Part shown: positions 8,291 to 16,477 of the stretch, piece after piece
Layout: each line of letters opens with the position of its first letter
Numbering within the stretch: position 1 is the stretch's first letter
From: Clostridiales bacterium
GTDB lineage: Bacteria; Bacillota; Clostridia; Lachnospirales; Lachnospiraceae
Assembly (NCBI GenBank): GCA_020859985.1
Contig: JAJBVD010000030.1
Coordinates: 62,001 to 126,000, forward strand
Direction: 5' to 3'
DNA length: 64,000 nucleotides
Translations under genes and position numbers: made by a program
Notes under the pieces: generated by a model
Databases searched by the model: none
Told to the model about the DNA's origin: nothing
The model's input: only the letters and a program-made list of their open reading frames with translations

Positions 8291-9709
8291 TTACAGCGTC
8301 CACTCATGATCAACTCTTGCTACGCCCACATCTCCAATATTTGAAAACACTTCGAATCGATATGCTTCCCTATAATAGTCTATCGGAACTCCCTGATCGC
8401 ATTCGATTGCAACATCCAGAGTATATTCTCCCGAAATAAGATTCAATTTATCTAATCTAACAGTCGTTATGCCGCCTTTATCCAGATTAAATCTGTCAAT
8501 CTTATCAATCCTCGTATTCGTTCCATAACACTGCAAGCCATCACTTCTGAATATACCAATCCCGAATACGGCATCCTCCACCTTTTGGTTGACGCTGTAT
8601 TCAATCTGAATGGAAACATTTGCACCTGTTTTAAATACACTCTGTTCGTTGCCAGCCGTATCCAGCATCCGTACCCGCTGAATCCGAGCATGGCCATTCC
8701 CCCAGCGTTTCAAGTTTGCTTTTTTTTCAGGTTCATCAGAATTGTCAGCAGCGTCTTTGTCTGAAATGGAATTCTCCGCTAATTCATTCACATTAGCTTC
8801 AGCCACATCATTTTCTTTCTCATCATCCTGATTCCCCGCCATCACATGATTCTGCTCCTCAAGTGAACTGCTGTTTGCATTAAAAATATTATTATCAGCT
8901 ATCTCAGCCTTTTCTTCCGCAGCTTTTTTCGCCTCTCTTCGCTCTTTTTCCTTTAATGCATGCTCCTGCCTTCTTCCACCCATGAAATCCAGATATTCCG
9001 GATGAATGTCTCTGGGCCGTCCTTCCGCTTTGATGACACCCTCATGAATCCAGATTGATCGCTCACAAATCTGCTCAATCTGTCCAAGAGAATGAGAAAC
9101 GATCACAATCGTCGTCCCCTCCGCCTTGATTTCACGGAGACGATTGAAGCATTTTGACTGGAAGTTCACATCTCCCACTGCCAGAATCTCATCAATCAAA
9201 AGAATATCCGCATCTACATTGATGGCTACCGCGAAAGCCAGACGCATATACATTCCAGAAGAATAGGTGCGAACCGGATTATCAATGAATTCTTCCAGCT
9301 CGGAAAACGCAATGATGTCATCCAGACGCCGGTCAATCTCTTTTTTCGTGAGGCCAAAAATGGATGCATTGATATAAATATTTTCACGGCCACTCATATC
9401 CGGATGAAAGCCGGCGCCAAGCTCGATCAGGCTGGATACCCGACCACGCATGGTAATCGTACCGCTGTCAGGATACATAATCTTCGTAAGAAGCTTTAGC
9501 GTGGTACTTTTTCCACAGCCATTGTGGCCAATCAGGCCGATTGCCTCTCCTTTTTTTACCTTGAAACTGATATCCTTCAAAACTTCTCGGTTCTCATATT
9601 TCCTGCGGCGGCTTGACGTAACATAATCCTTAATCTCATGCCCTTTGTCCAGAAATATTTTAAAATGCTTCGATATATGTTCGACTTCAATTGCATAAGT
9701 CTCTTCCAT
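8291..9709 (-). CDS. wzt: Polysaccharide ABC transporter ATPase with C-terminal cargo domain (Wzt-like)
   Basis: About 472 residues. The ATG at 9709 is chosen because GGAGGA lies seven bases upstream; the frame is open to 9748. The ATPase domain shows Walker A GHNGCGKST, signature TYSSGMYMRLAFA and Walker B ILLIDEILAVGD. Between roughly residues 240 and 335 is a long charged linker rich in Glu, Lys, Asn and Asp. The last 125 residues form a beta-rich domain (ARIQRVRMLDTAGNEQ onward) like the Wzt carbohydrate-binding domain that recognises the finished chain end. With the Wzm-like permease upstream it should flip the complete polymer across the membrane. Confidence 0.92.
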   Translation of the reverse strand: MEETYAIEVEHISKHFKIFLDKGHEIKDYVTSSRRRKYENREVLKDISFKVKKGEAIGLIGHNGCGKSTTLKLLTKIMYPDSGTITMRGRVSSLIELGAGFHPDMSGRENIYINASIFGLTKKEIDRRLDDIIAFSELEEFIDNPVRTYSSGMYMRLAFAVAINVDADILLIDEILAVGDVNFQSKCFNRLREIKAEGTTIVIVSHSLGQIEQICERSIWIHEGVIKAEGRPRDIHPEYLDFMGGRRQEHALKEKERREAKKAAEEKAEIADNNIFNANSSSLEEQNHVMAGNQDDEKENDVAEANVNELAENSISDKDAADNSDEPEKKANLKRWGNGHARIQRVRMLDTAGNEQSVFKTGANVSIQIEYSVNQKVEDAVFGIGIFRSDGLQCYGTNTRIDKIDRFNLDKGGITTVRLDKLNLISGEYTLDVAIECDQGVPIDYYREAYRFEVFSNIGDVGVARVDHEWTL

Positions 9710-9786
9710 GTACAGTTCCTCCAAAAAAACAATGCGTCCGTGTCCCACAAATCGCTCTGTTCTAGCAAAATTTCTCTCTTATTGCT

Positions 9787-10563
9787 CTACAGTTCCTCCG
9801 CAAAATGCCGTTCCAGTCTTCCAAACAGGAACCAGCCAAACAGCAAAAAAACAATTCCTAAAAGAAGCGCATGGCCCAGTGTAGTAAGCTGCGGTGCCTG
9901 CTGATAATACAACACATCCCGATAGGCAGTGATAATCGGCGTCATCGGGTTCACCAGAAAAATCGGCATAACGCTTTCCGGCACCATATCAACAGAATAC
10001 ATAACCGGAGTCAAAAACTGCCATGCCATAGCAACTATGCCCAGAATATGTTCCAGATCCCGAAAATACACGGTCAGAGAAGAGGTAATAAAAGCGATGC
10101 CAATTGCCAAAACATATTCTACCAGAATCACCGGAATCAGATACCAGAGAATACTCAGCTTCACGCCTTTTCCCGACACCAGCAGTGCCGCGAATACGAT
10201 GATAAAAGAAAGCAGCATATTGACCAGCTGGCAGGTCACATGAGCAATGGGCAACACCTCCCGCGGGAAATAAATCTTCTTGACCATCTCTTTTTGTGCC
10301 CAGATGCAGCTGGATCCTCCTGTCAGCGACGCGCTGAAGAAAATCCACGGAATCAGCGCCACAAACAGGAACAGATAATAGTCCTCGATGCCGGCACGCA
10401 TGATTGTTGAAAAAACCATCGTGTAGACCAAAAGCTGCAAAAGCGGATTCAAAAAAGTCCAGGCAAAGCCCAGAACAGAGCCTTTATATCTGCCGCGCAG
10501 ATCACGTTTGATCAGACTGGCAATCATGGTGCGATAATGGTAGATTTCAGAAATTTTAGTCAT
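9787..10563 (-). CDS. wzm: Polysaccharide ABC transporter permease (Wzm-like)
   Basis: About 258 residues and six predicted membrane segments of the ABC-2 type. The start at 10563 (MTKISEIYHYRTMIASLIKR) has AGGAG about 12 bases upstream; an ATG at 10593 lacks a ribosome site. The N-terminal LIKRDLRGRYKGSVLGFAW motif and the LTPVMYS segment are typical of polysaccharide export permeases (TagG/Wzm). It is first in the operon behind a good promoter at 10620-10648. It pairs with the ATPase downstream to move the assembled polymer or teichoic-acid-like chain outward. Confidence 0.93.
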   Translation of the reverse strand: MTKISEIYHYRTMIASLIKRDLRGRYKGSVLGFAWTFLNPLLQLLVYTMVFSTIMRAGIEDYYLFLFVALIPWIFFSASLTGGSSCIWAQKEMVKKIYFPREVLPIAHVTCQLVNMLLSFIIVFAALLVSGKGVKLSILWYLIPVILVEYVLAIGIAFITSSLTVYFRDLEHILGIVAMAWQFLTPVMYSVDMVPESVMPIFLVNPMTPIITAYRDVLYYQQAPQLTTLGHALLLGIVFLLFGWFLFGRLERHFAEEL

Positions 10564-10619
10564 ATATATATCATTCTCCTGAATATATGTCATAACAGCA
10601 CGCAGCCGCAGTAAGGTTC

Positions 10620-10648
10620 ATTATAACCTATCAATCGACTCTTTACAA
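10620..10648 (-). promoter_or_regulatory. Sigma-A promoter of the export/transferase operon
   Basis: On the minus strand, -35 TTGTAA (10643-10648) and a perfect -10 TATAAT (10620-10625) are separated by exactly 17 bases. It lies about 57 bases upstream of the permease start and after the island's receiver gene. It would let the export operon be expressed independently of the accessory island. Confidence 0.75.
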
Positions 10649-10696
10649 CGGGGAAATCCAATGTAACAGAATTGCAATATTTTGCAGTTTGCATGC

Positions 10697-11626
10697 TTAC
10701 ATGGTTTGTGTTATATATTCTTCTATATCACGGATTGCTTTATCTACCTCCACAATATTTCTCCGCAAAAGGCGATGCAATTCTTGATTTATTTCCACAT
10801 CTTTTCCGTTTATCCGAATTACCTTTTCTCCAAACATAACATGGCCCAGTTTATTACGATAAACCCCGACTTTGTCACTATAATACTTTTTAAAATCAGA
10901 TGCCCCAATGGTTTTCGTCATATTATAATCCGATTGCAATATTAAAAGTATTTTCTGCATAATATCCAGCTTATCTGCTATGCTTAATAAATAATTTTCA
11001 TTATTTGCATAAGTAAATACGTTATCTTCTTCTTTTGCTTTTTCTACATTTTTTATCGTCCTTGACTTCTTACTATCCAGCAGTGAACGAGTCAGCTCTG
11101 TTAAAGTGTCTCTTTGTTCATCATTAAACTTTTGCCAACAAATATTTAATATTTCTTTTATACGCACTTCAAAATCACTTGTATTATCAAGTACAAAACC
11201 TCTTAAATTCACTATATCTTCAGAGCGTTTTACAATTTTTTCGATGAGTTTTTCCGCCTTTTTTGTAAATTTAGTATAATCTCGTTCCATCAAATATATG
11301 CCGTCAATCGATGGCATGGCTTGAGATAAAGCTGCATACATACTCTGTTGCTCAGATGAATAAAACAAAACATCTGTTAAAACATCATTTTCGCGTATAG
11401 CTGATACAATGGTGTCTCCAGTTTTTCCTTCTGCTAATTTATAATCCATTAAAATCAAATCATAATTGTTTCCTATTAATTCGGCAACATCAAAATCATC
11501 ACCAACTCTTCTAGTAATTTCCGAGACAAGATAATGTGCTTTTAAAATCTCATCAATCCGTTTCCGTTCCATGCGATACCATGCTGGTTCATCCTCAAAC
11601 CAAAGAATCTTAAATACTGTATTCAT
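10697..11626 (-). CDS. Receiver-domain protein of the methyltransferase/GHKL unit
   Basis: A 309-residue protein. The N-terminal 130 residues look like a response-regulator receiver: an acidic WFEDEP cluster at residues 9-14, a candidate phospho-acceptor Asp at about 61 in LILMDYKL, and an FYSSE stretch in the position of the conserved Ser/Thr. The conserved Lys is not obvious. The C-terminal 170 residues are helical and unlike any DNA-binding domain I know, so it is probably not a transcription factor. The start overlaps the stop of the GHKL protein (ATGA), so the two are likely partners, with the GHKL protein as sensor or ATPase and this one as output. Confidence 0.75.
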   Translation of the reverse strand: MNTVFKILWFEDEPAWYRMERKRIDEILKAHYLVSEITRRVGDDFDVAELIGNNYDLILMDYKLAEGKTGDTIVSAIRENDVLTDVLFYSSEQQSMYAALSQAMPSIDGIYLMERDYTKFTKKAEKLIEKIVKRSEDIVNLRGFVLDNTSDFEVRIKEILNICWQKFNDEQRDTLTELTRSLLDSKKSRTIKNVEKAKEEDNVFTYANNENYLLSIADKLDIMQKILLILQSDYNMTKTIGASDFKKYYSDKVGVYRNKLGHVMFGEKVIRINGKDVEINQELHRLLRRNIVEVDKAIRDIEEYITQTM

Positions 11627-13956
11627 CTTTTTAATTTCACCACCAATCTAAAACCATCCCGATATGTGGTATCGATAGCTACCGTGCCTCTCATTTCTTC
11701 TAGTAATTGCTTGACATGATACAACCCGATTCCAAATCCTTTTTTACTAATATTATTAGACATTCCCCATTCAAAAAGCATATCTACATCTATATCATTA
11801 TCTAAACCAAGGCCGTTATCTGTAAACGTAATCTCGACGTAATTTTGTATTTCTTTTAATGATATATGCAGTTTTGTTGCACCCGCCTTTATAGCATTGC
11901 TCGATATGTTATCTAATATAACCCCTATAGAAGACGCATCAAATTTACAATCAAATGCCTTATCACTTGGAGTCAATATGTATTCTATACCTTTAACAGC
12001 TAAGCCCTCATCAATATACTGGCGAATGAAATCATATATACTGTTTTCACCTTCCTGTCTCAATGCTTGATTGCCATGAATAGCCAAATCAGCAAGTTTA
12101 TGTACCTTTTCGTTGGCTTGATATATTTCGCTTATTACCATAAGAACCAATTCTTCACTGGCCGCTTTCCCTTTGGACAATTCTTCACGTAAAAAATTAA
12201 TGTTTCCCTTAATAGCGTCCGTCAACGTGTAAACCGTATGAAATCCTCCAAGTAAATTAGTAACATTTTGATTGGCTGCACCCGACAAAAAATACACCTG
12301 TTTTTTTCGCATCTCACTTTCTTGGCGTATCTGCTCCAGTTCCTTTTCTTTTGCAGCATTATCTTCTTCCAGATTAATATTATCAGACAAAATTGCCTCT
12401 GTTTTCTTTCTAACAGATTGAGCCAGCTTCATCAAGCCTGCATCCTGCGTCTTTTCAGCTACCGATTCCAGCTTCCTAATTGATGAAGTAATACTATCTG
12501 ATTCTTTGGAAAAGGAATTCTTCGTTAAAATATCCGGATTACAGTTAACACTCACTATATCATCTACATTTATATTAGTGATAAACTGCGAAACAATCTC
12601 ACTACCTATTTCTTCCGGCAAAATCGTATGGTTGTGGTTTGATTTTAATGGTTCTCCCCAATTAATAAGATTAACGACATATTTCTCTAATACTTTTAGT
12701 ACTTTCTCAACAAACAGATCTGCAAGCATATCTACCGCAGGCGTTTGAATAAACCCATGAGCGCGGCTTGTTGTTTCAACAAACTGTTCATTATCACCTT
12801 TTATTGAAATACGCCCCATAATCTCACGGGTTCCTAAAAATCGTTTCCACCCTTGCGCTTTTCTTTGGTCTATTCCAAAAAAGTCCTGTCCTGGCTCTCC
12901 ATACGGATTAATTCTAAATCCATTTTTATAGATAAACACCGAGCCATAATTCTTAGGAGTAACACCACCCATTTGGCGCGTAAAATTTACTTTTGCACTT
13001 TGATTAAGGTAAAATACAGAGATATGTATATTTTTTAACAATCCGTACTTTCGATTTTTTTCTTCAACGGCAAATATATATTTGCCTCTATCGGACAAGG
13101 TACTTGTAATGCTGCGCCCATCCTCCGATACATTCACTTCTATATTTGTTGTCTTAATGTTTAGTTTTTCAAATATATCATTTTTGATTTTCCCATTCAC
13201 AATATCACGGTCTGGGTTAATCTTCTTTTTGGAATCCTCTTTCTTTTCTTGATCCTTCCAATATTCCTCCAGCAGCTTCTCATCCGTTTCTTGTTCTGAT
13301 GGAGCAATCATCTCAATATCAAAGGGAAGCTCACCCTTATCCGCATCCGGACTGATTAATTTCATTAAAGAGCGCTTTAATTTCAATAATGCATCTCTAT
13401 CCCAAGCTTCTCTTAAATCATTTACGATGAGAGTGGTTCCATGCTCAAAACCGCTAGGCAACTGACCGGTTTGCGAATAATCTACCGGAATTTCTATAAA
13501 TTCTTTCGTATCATCCATCTCGAATCGATTCCAATTCACATCCACTACATGTGTCTGTATTTCTTTATCGGTTTTTGTAATCAATTGTAAAGATGCGCCT
13601 AATCTGTCACATGAAAAGCGTCCCACACCCTTAGCGCCTGCAACTTCTCGTTTTATTTCATCTCTATATGATGATTTTGATCTATTTTGTGGTTTCTTTT
13701 CAGAATATGCTACAAACAACCATTTCTGAATAATATCTTCGTATGTCATTCCACATCCGTTGTCAGAAATAATAATTTGACCAACGCCTTCATCAGATAA
13801 TAGATAGGATATATTCACTTTGCTGGCGCCTGCATCATAGGAGTTTTTTACCAACTCAAATACAGCGATATATTTATCACTGATCAAATCTCGCCCAATT
13901 AGATTCTTTAATCCGGCACTTACTCTAAATGTTAATATATCACTTTTTTTGTCCAC
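11623..13956 (-). CDS. Large protein with two GHKL (Hsp90/histidine-kinase-type) ATPase domains
   Basis: About 777 residues, starting with GTG at 13956 behind GGAGGT; the frame is open to 14016. The N-terminal domain has Hsp90/MORC/MutL-type motifs: FELVKNSYDAGA (N box), ISDNGCGM and GAKGVGRFSCDRLG. The last 100 residues form a second Bergerat fold of histidine-kinase type: DNISSNAIKAGA, FTDNGLGLD and KGFGIGLYHVKQL. A helical region between them resembles a dimerisation domain, but the usual H-E/D-x-x-T/N-P phospho-acceptor box is not clear. It overlaps the methyltransferase gene by 17 bases and the receiver gene by four. GHKL ATPases linked to DNA methyltransferases are known in restriction-type systems; a defence role is inferred. 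Confidence 0.78.
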   Translation of the reverse strand: MDKKSDILTFRVSAGLKNLIGRDLISDKYIAVFELVKNSYDAGASKVNISYLLSDEGVGQIIISDNGCGMTYEDIIQKWLFVAYSEKKPQNRSKSSYRDEIKREVAGAKGVGRFSCDRLGASLQLITKTDKEIQTHVVDVNWNRFEMDDTKEFIEIPVDYSQTGQLPSGFEHGTTLIVNDLREAWDRDALLKLKRSLMKLISPDADKGELPFDIEMIAPSEQETDEKLLEEYWKDQEKKEDSKKKINPDRDIVNGKIKNDIFEKLNIKTTNIEVNVSEDGRSITSTLSDRGKYIFAVEEKNRKYGLLKNIHISVFYLNQSAKVNFTRQMGGVTPKNYGSVFIYKNGFRINPYGEPGQDFFGIDQRKAQGWKRFLGTREIMGRISIKGDNEQFVETTSRAHGFIQTPAVDMLADLFVEKVLKVLEKYVVNLINWGEPLKSNHNHTILPEEIGSEIVSQFITNINVDDIVSVNCNPDILTKNSFSKESDSITSSIRKLESVAEKTQDAGLMKLAQSVRKKTEAILSDNINLEEDNAAKEKELEQIRQESEMRKKQVYFLSGAANQNVTNLLGGFHTVYTLTDAIKGNINFLREELSKGKAASEELVLMVISEIYQANEKVHKLADLAIHGNQALRQEGENSIYDFIRQYIDEGLAVKGIEYILTPSDKAFDCKFDASSIGVILDNISSNAIKAGATKLHISLKEIQNYVEITFTDNGLGLDNDIDVDMLFEWGMSNNISKKGFGIGLYHVKQLLEEMRGTVAIDTTYRDGFRLVVKLKR

Positions 13957-15193
13957 TATTAAGCACCTCCAACAGGGCCATTCCCATTTGCTCGGCAAAT
14001 AATGGCGGAACAGCATTCCCTACCTGTGTATACCTTGGCACCTCTTTTCTTCTTCTCACGCCCCCTGAAGTATACTTTCCTTTAAACTCATACCAATCCG
14101 GAAAGCTTTGTATTCTTGCATGTTCACGAACCGTTAATATTCTCGGTTCACAGTAATGCACTAATTCATCTGGAATAGATGTAATTGTTGGTGCCTGTGA
14201 ATACGGATCAAGCACTGTCACGCCCCGGCGCTTTAAACCATCAACAATATGATCCTTAGGTGTAATTCTTTTCCCCTTCGGAGCATGTTCTAATAAGTCT
14301 TCATGCAAGGCAATCGTATCTTTACTATGATTAACAAATCGATGGCTATCCACTGCGCCAGTAAAATCTTCCATTTCCTGACGCATCAATCGCTGATACC
14401 CCGACTCAGCTTTCCCATATATCCCAGCCTTAAATCCTTTTGTATCTGGCGATGGGCAGATCCCACATTTCTTTTCCAGATCACCTATCGCTTCATATAC
14501 CGTTGTTTTATTATTGATTCCCTTGTCATGGCAAAACTTTTCTCTGTTTTTTTCTAACACAAAGAAAACCTCTTTGGGAGAGTGGTTCTTCATTGCAACA
14601 AGAATAAATCTTTTTCTTTTTTGAGGAACCCCATATTCAGACATATCTACAATTTGATGAGATGTTTTATACCCCAATCTTTTTAATGCTCTCTCAACAT
14701 ATGAGGAATATTTTTTCGTCCCTTTTTTATCTTTAAAATTCACGGTAAAGCCGTGCACATTTTCGAAGAATATTGCCTCTGGCATTACAAGTTTTATAAA
14801 TTTAATATAAGACTTCACAAGCTTATTTCTCTGGTCGTTTTTATCACGCTTACCAGCCATAGAAAACCCCTGACACGGCGGTCCTCCCGCAACCAATGTA
14901 ATCTTCCCCTGCAAGTCACGCAGTTCCTGCTCATAGTCCTTTATCAGTTCATTAATATCATATTCTTTTTTTTCTAACCAGTTAGGCCACAAAAAATGCA
15001 TCTTTTTATTAATCAAATTGTAATTCAATGTTGAAAATGCATCCTTATTTTTTTCAACCGCAAAAAGGCCTGTCCACCCAGCTTCCATTAAGCCAACGGA
15101 CAAACCACCACATCCTGCAAATATATCAATATATAGGTTCTGCTTTTTAGTCATAAAATGCCCCATATCCGAATATAATGATACGAGATTCAT
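13940..15193 (-). CDS. C5-cytosine DNA methyltransferase
   Basis: About 418 residues. It transfers a methyl group from SAM to cytosine C5 in a specific DNA site. The motifs are in the normal order: DIFAGCGGLSVGL (I), GGPPCQGFS with the catalytic Cys (IV), ENV (VI), QKRKRF (VIII), REHARIQSFPDW (IX) and QVGNAVPP (X). The target-recognition region lies between VIII and IX, so site specificity cannot be read. The start at 15193 has AGGA seven bases upstream; ATG codons at 15166 and 15154 are alternatives. It is first gene of a three-gene operon, behind a very strong promoter. No restriction endonuclease is recognisable next to it. Confidence 0.93.
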   Translation of the reverse strand: MNLVSLYSDMGHFMTKKQNLYIDIFAGCGGLSVGLMEAGWTGLFAVEKNKDAFSTLNYNLINKKMHFLWPNWLEKKEYDINELIKDYEQELRDLQGKITLVAGGPPCQGFSMAGKRDKNDQRNKLVKSYIKFIKLVMPEAIFFENVHGFTVNFKDKKGTKKYSSYVERALKRLGYKTSHQIVDMSEYGVPQKRKRFILVAMKNHSPKEVFFVLEKNREKFCHDKGINNKTTVYEAIGDLEKKCGICPSPDTKGFKAGIYGKAESGYQRLMRQEMEDFTGAVDSHRFVNHSKDTIALHEDLLEHAPKGKRITPKDHIVDGLKRRGVTVLDPYSQAPTITSIPDELVHYCEPRILTVREHARIQSFPDWYEFKGKYTSGGVRRRKEVPRYTQVGNAVPPLFAEQMGMALLEVLNSGQKK

Positions 15194-15236
15194 TATAAAT
15201 CCTGTGTACAAAGAAGTCAATCAGCAAAGAGGTGTA

Positions 15237-15265
15237 ATTTTAATGGATAAAACTCATTTTGTCAA
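15237..15265 (-). promoter_or_regulatory. Promoter of the methyltransferase/GHKL/receiver operon
   Basis: On the minus strand, a perfect -35 TTGACA (15260-15265) and -10 TAAAAT (15237-15242) are separated by 17 bases. It lies about 44 bases upstream of the methyltransferase start. It is among the best sigma-A promoters in the window, so the unit is probably expressed constitutively. Confidence 0.8.
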
Positions 15266-15806
15266 AGTGTCAGCCCATATGTCCTGGGATACCTTAAGAG
15301 AAAAAATTTCAGAGCAAGAAAAAGTTCATGCAAAGCCATTGTCTTTTGTCATAATTGTAACTATTCACACTACTTCTACGCGCTTTGACAGCCTATCGCA
15401 TTGTATCCGAAAAAGTAACGCTCTATACATGCCCTACGCGAGCCTATCTGTTGCAGATTCAAAAGGGACATGGAGGTGCATCTCAATAAAATGCAAAGGG
15501 GATCCTCGAAATATTCTAATCTACACGGCCGGAACTGCCTATCCATTATATGCTTCCATTTTATAAATTTCAAGGCAAACCAAATTTTCCAAACCGAATA
15601 ATGATATCTACCGTTCCCCACACTTCTCTCTATCTTTAAAAGCATTCTCCAGTCTTAAAAAAAATGTTTTAACAATATACCCAAAACACTTTTATCAGTT
15701 TTTTCAAAGGAAAAAGAGACTGCTTTCACAATCCCCTTTTGATTCCACTCGCACGACTATCCAATATTATTTTAAAATAGCATCATTAACTTCATACATA
15801 TATTAT
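15266..15806. other. Spacer between the two defence-like units
   Basis: About 540 bases of AT-rich sequence. A plus-strand frame (ATG at 15243, open to 15566) has a fair ribosome site, but its product has no recognisable domain and its start sits inside the promoter of the divergent methyltransferase operon. I therefore do not call it a gene. No repeats or convincing terminator were seen. Confidence 0.4.
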
Positions 15807-16184
15807 TTATATAAACTTTGCTGTATTAATAGGAGGAATAATAACCGGTTGCATTCCTGGCTGCGATGTAAGCAAAGTAATCTGACTTCGCACAAAAGGA
15901 AACATAATAGCAACCGTATTATTCTTTACTACCTTATCTCTCATATCTCCTGGGTCTGATGTAAATATAAATTTTGCTTTTGATGAAACAAAAACCTTAA
16001 GGTTTGCATTTTTTACCGAAACATCCAGCTGTACGTCATATGAAAGGTCATCCAGTGGTTCTATTTCTCTATCTAAATTAATCTCCAAAGTATCTTCCGT
16101 AATATTTAAATCTCGCTCAACAGAACAGTAGCTGAAATATAAATCCTCCATACGCAATACCGATTCCATTTTTTTTATATCCAT
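15807..16184 (-). CDS. SecB-like chaperone of a toxin-antitoxin-chaperone unit
   Basis: About 125 residues. I choose the ATG at 16184 (MDIKKMESVLRMEDLYF) because GGAGG stands five bases before it; the frame is open to 16220. The C-terminal half has the SecB layout: a run of beta strands, then FPFVRSQITLLTSQPG and a final IIPPINTAKF. This matches the pattern of SecB (FPxAR..I..., then a P-x-N-F-like end). Firmicutes generally lack SecB, and solitary SecB-like proteins are known partners of toxin-antitoxin pairs, where they fold and protect the antitoxin. The gene follows the small protein by 14 bases, in the order toxin, antitoxin, chaperone. Confidence 0.8.
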   Translation of the reverse strand: MDIKKMESVLRMEDLYFSYCSVERDLNITEDTLEINLDREIEPLDDLSYDVQLDVSVKNANLKVFVSSKAKFIFTSDPGDMRDKVVKNNTVAIMFPFVRSQITLLTSQPGMQPVIIPPINTAKFI

Positions 16185-16198
16185 CTCGCCCTCCAAAA

Positions 16199-16459
16199 TC
16201 AAGCTGCCAAATCCATACACAAATCATCCGCATAATCAAAAGCAAATTCGGGATTTATCATGACCTTTAGCCGTGTGTTATTTTCAGGATAGTTCACTTC
16301 AAAACATTCTTCATTTGGAAACGTGTTCCTTAATTTCAAGAAGCTGCGCCCAAAAATTTTTTCAAAAATATCCGAATCATCGCCTTCTTTAAACATCAGA
16401 GTATGGGAATAGTGTTTTTTTACAAATTTAGCAAATTCATCTCTTAATTCTTGGCTCAT
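16199..16459 (-). CDS. Putative antitoxin with an ssrA-like C-terminus
   Basis: An 86-residue acidic protein with a well-placed GAGGAG upstream of the ATG at 16459. No family was recognised by eye. It stands between an ADP-ribosyltransferase-like gene and a SecB-like chaperone, the position of the antitoxin in toxin-antitoxin-chaperone operons. Its last residues are ADDLCMDLAA; the final LAA matches the end of the ssrA degradation tag recognised by ClpXP. In chaperone-addicted antitoxins the C-terminal tail is the unstable part that the chaperone covers. Antitoxin function is inferred from position, size and tail. Confidence 0.65.
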   Translation of the reverse strand: MSQELRDEFAKFVKKHYSHTLMFKEGDDSDIFEKIFGRSFLKLRNTFPNEECFEVNYPENNTRLKVMINPEFAFDYADDLCMDLAA

Positions 16460-16477
16460 TGTTATCTCCTCATAAAT

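Noticed and set aside
15243-15566. Plus-strand open frame with a fair ribosome site between the two island operons
   Set aside because: The product has no recognisable domain and the start overlaps the strong divergent promoter of the methyltransferase operon. It is more likely chance.
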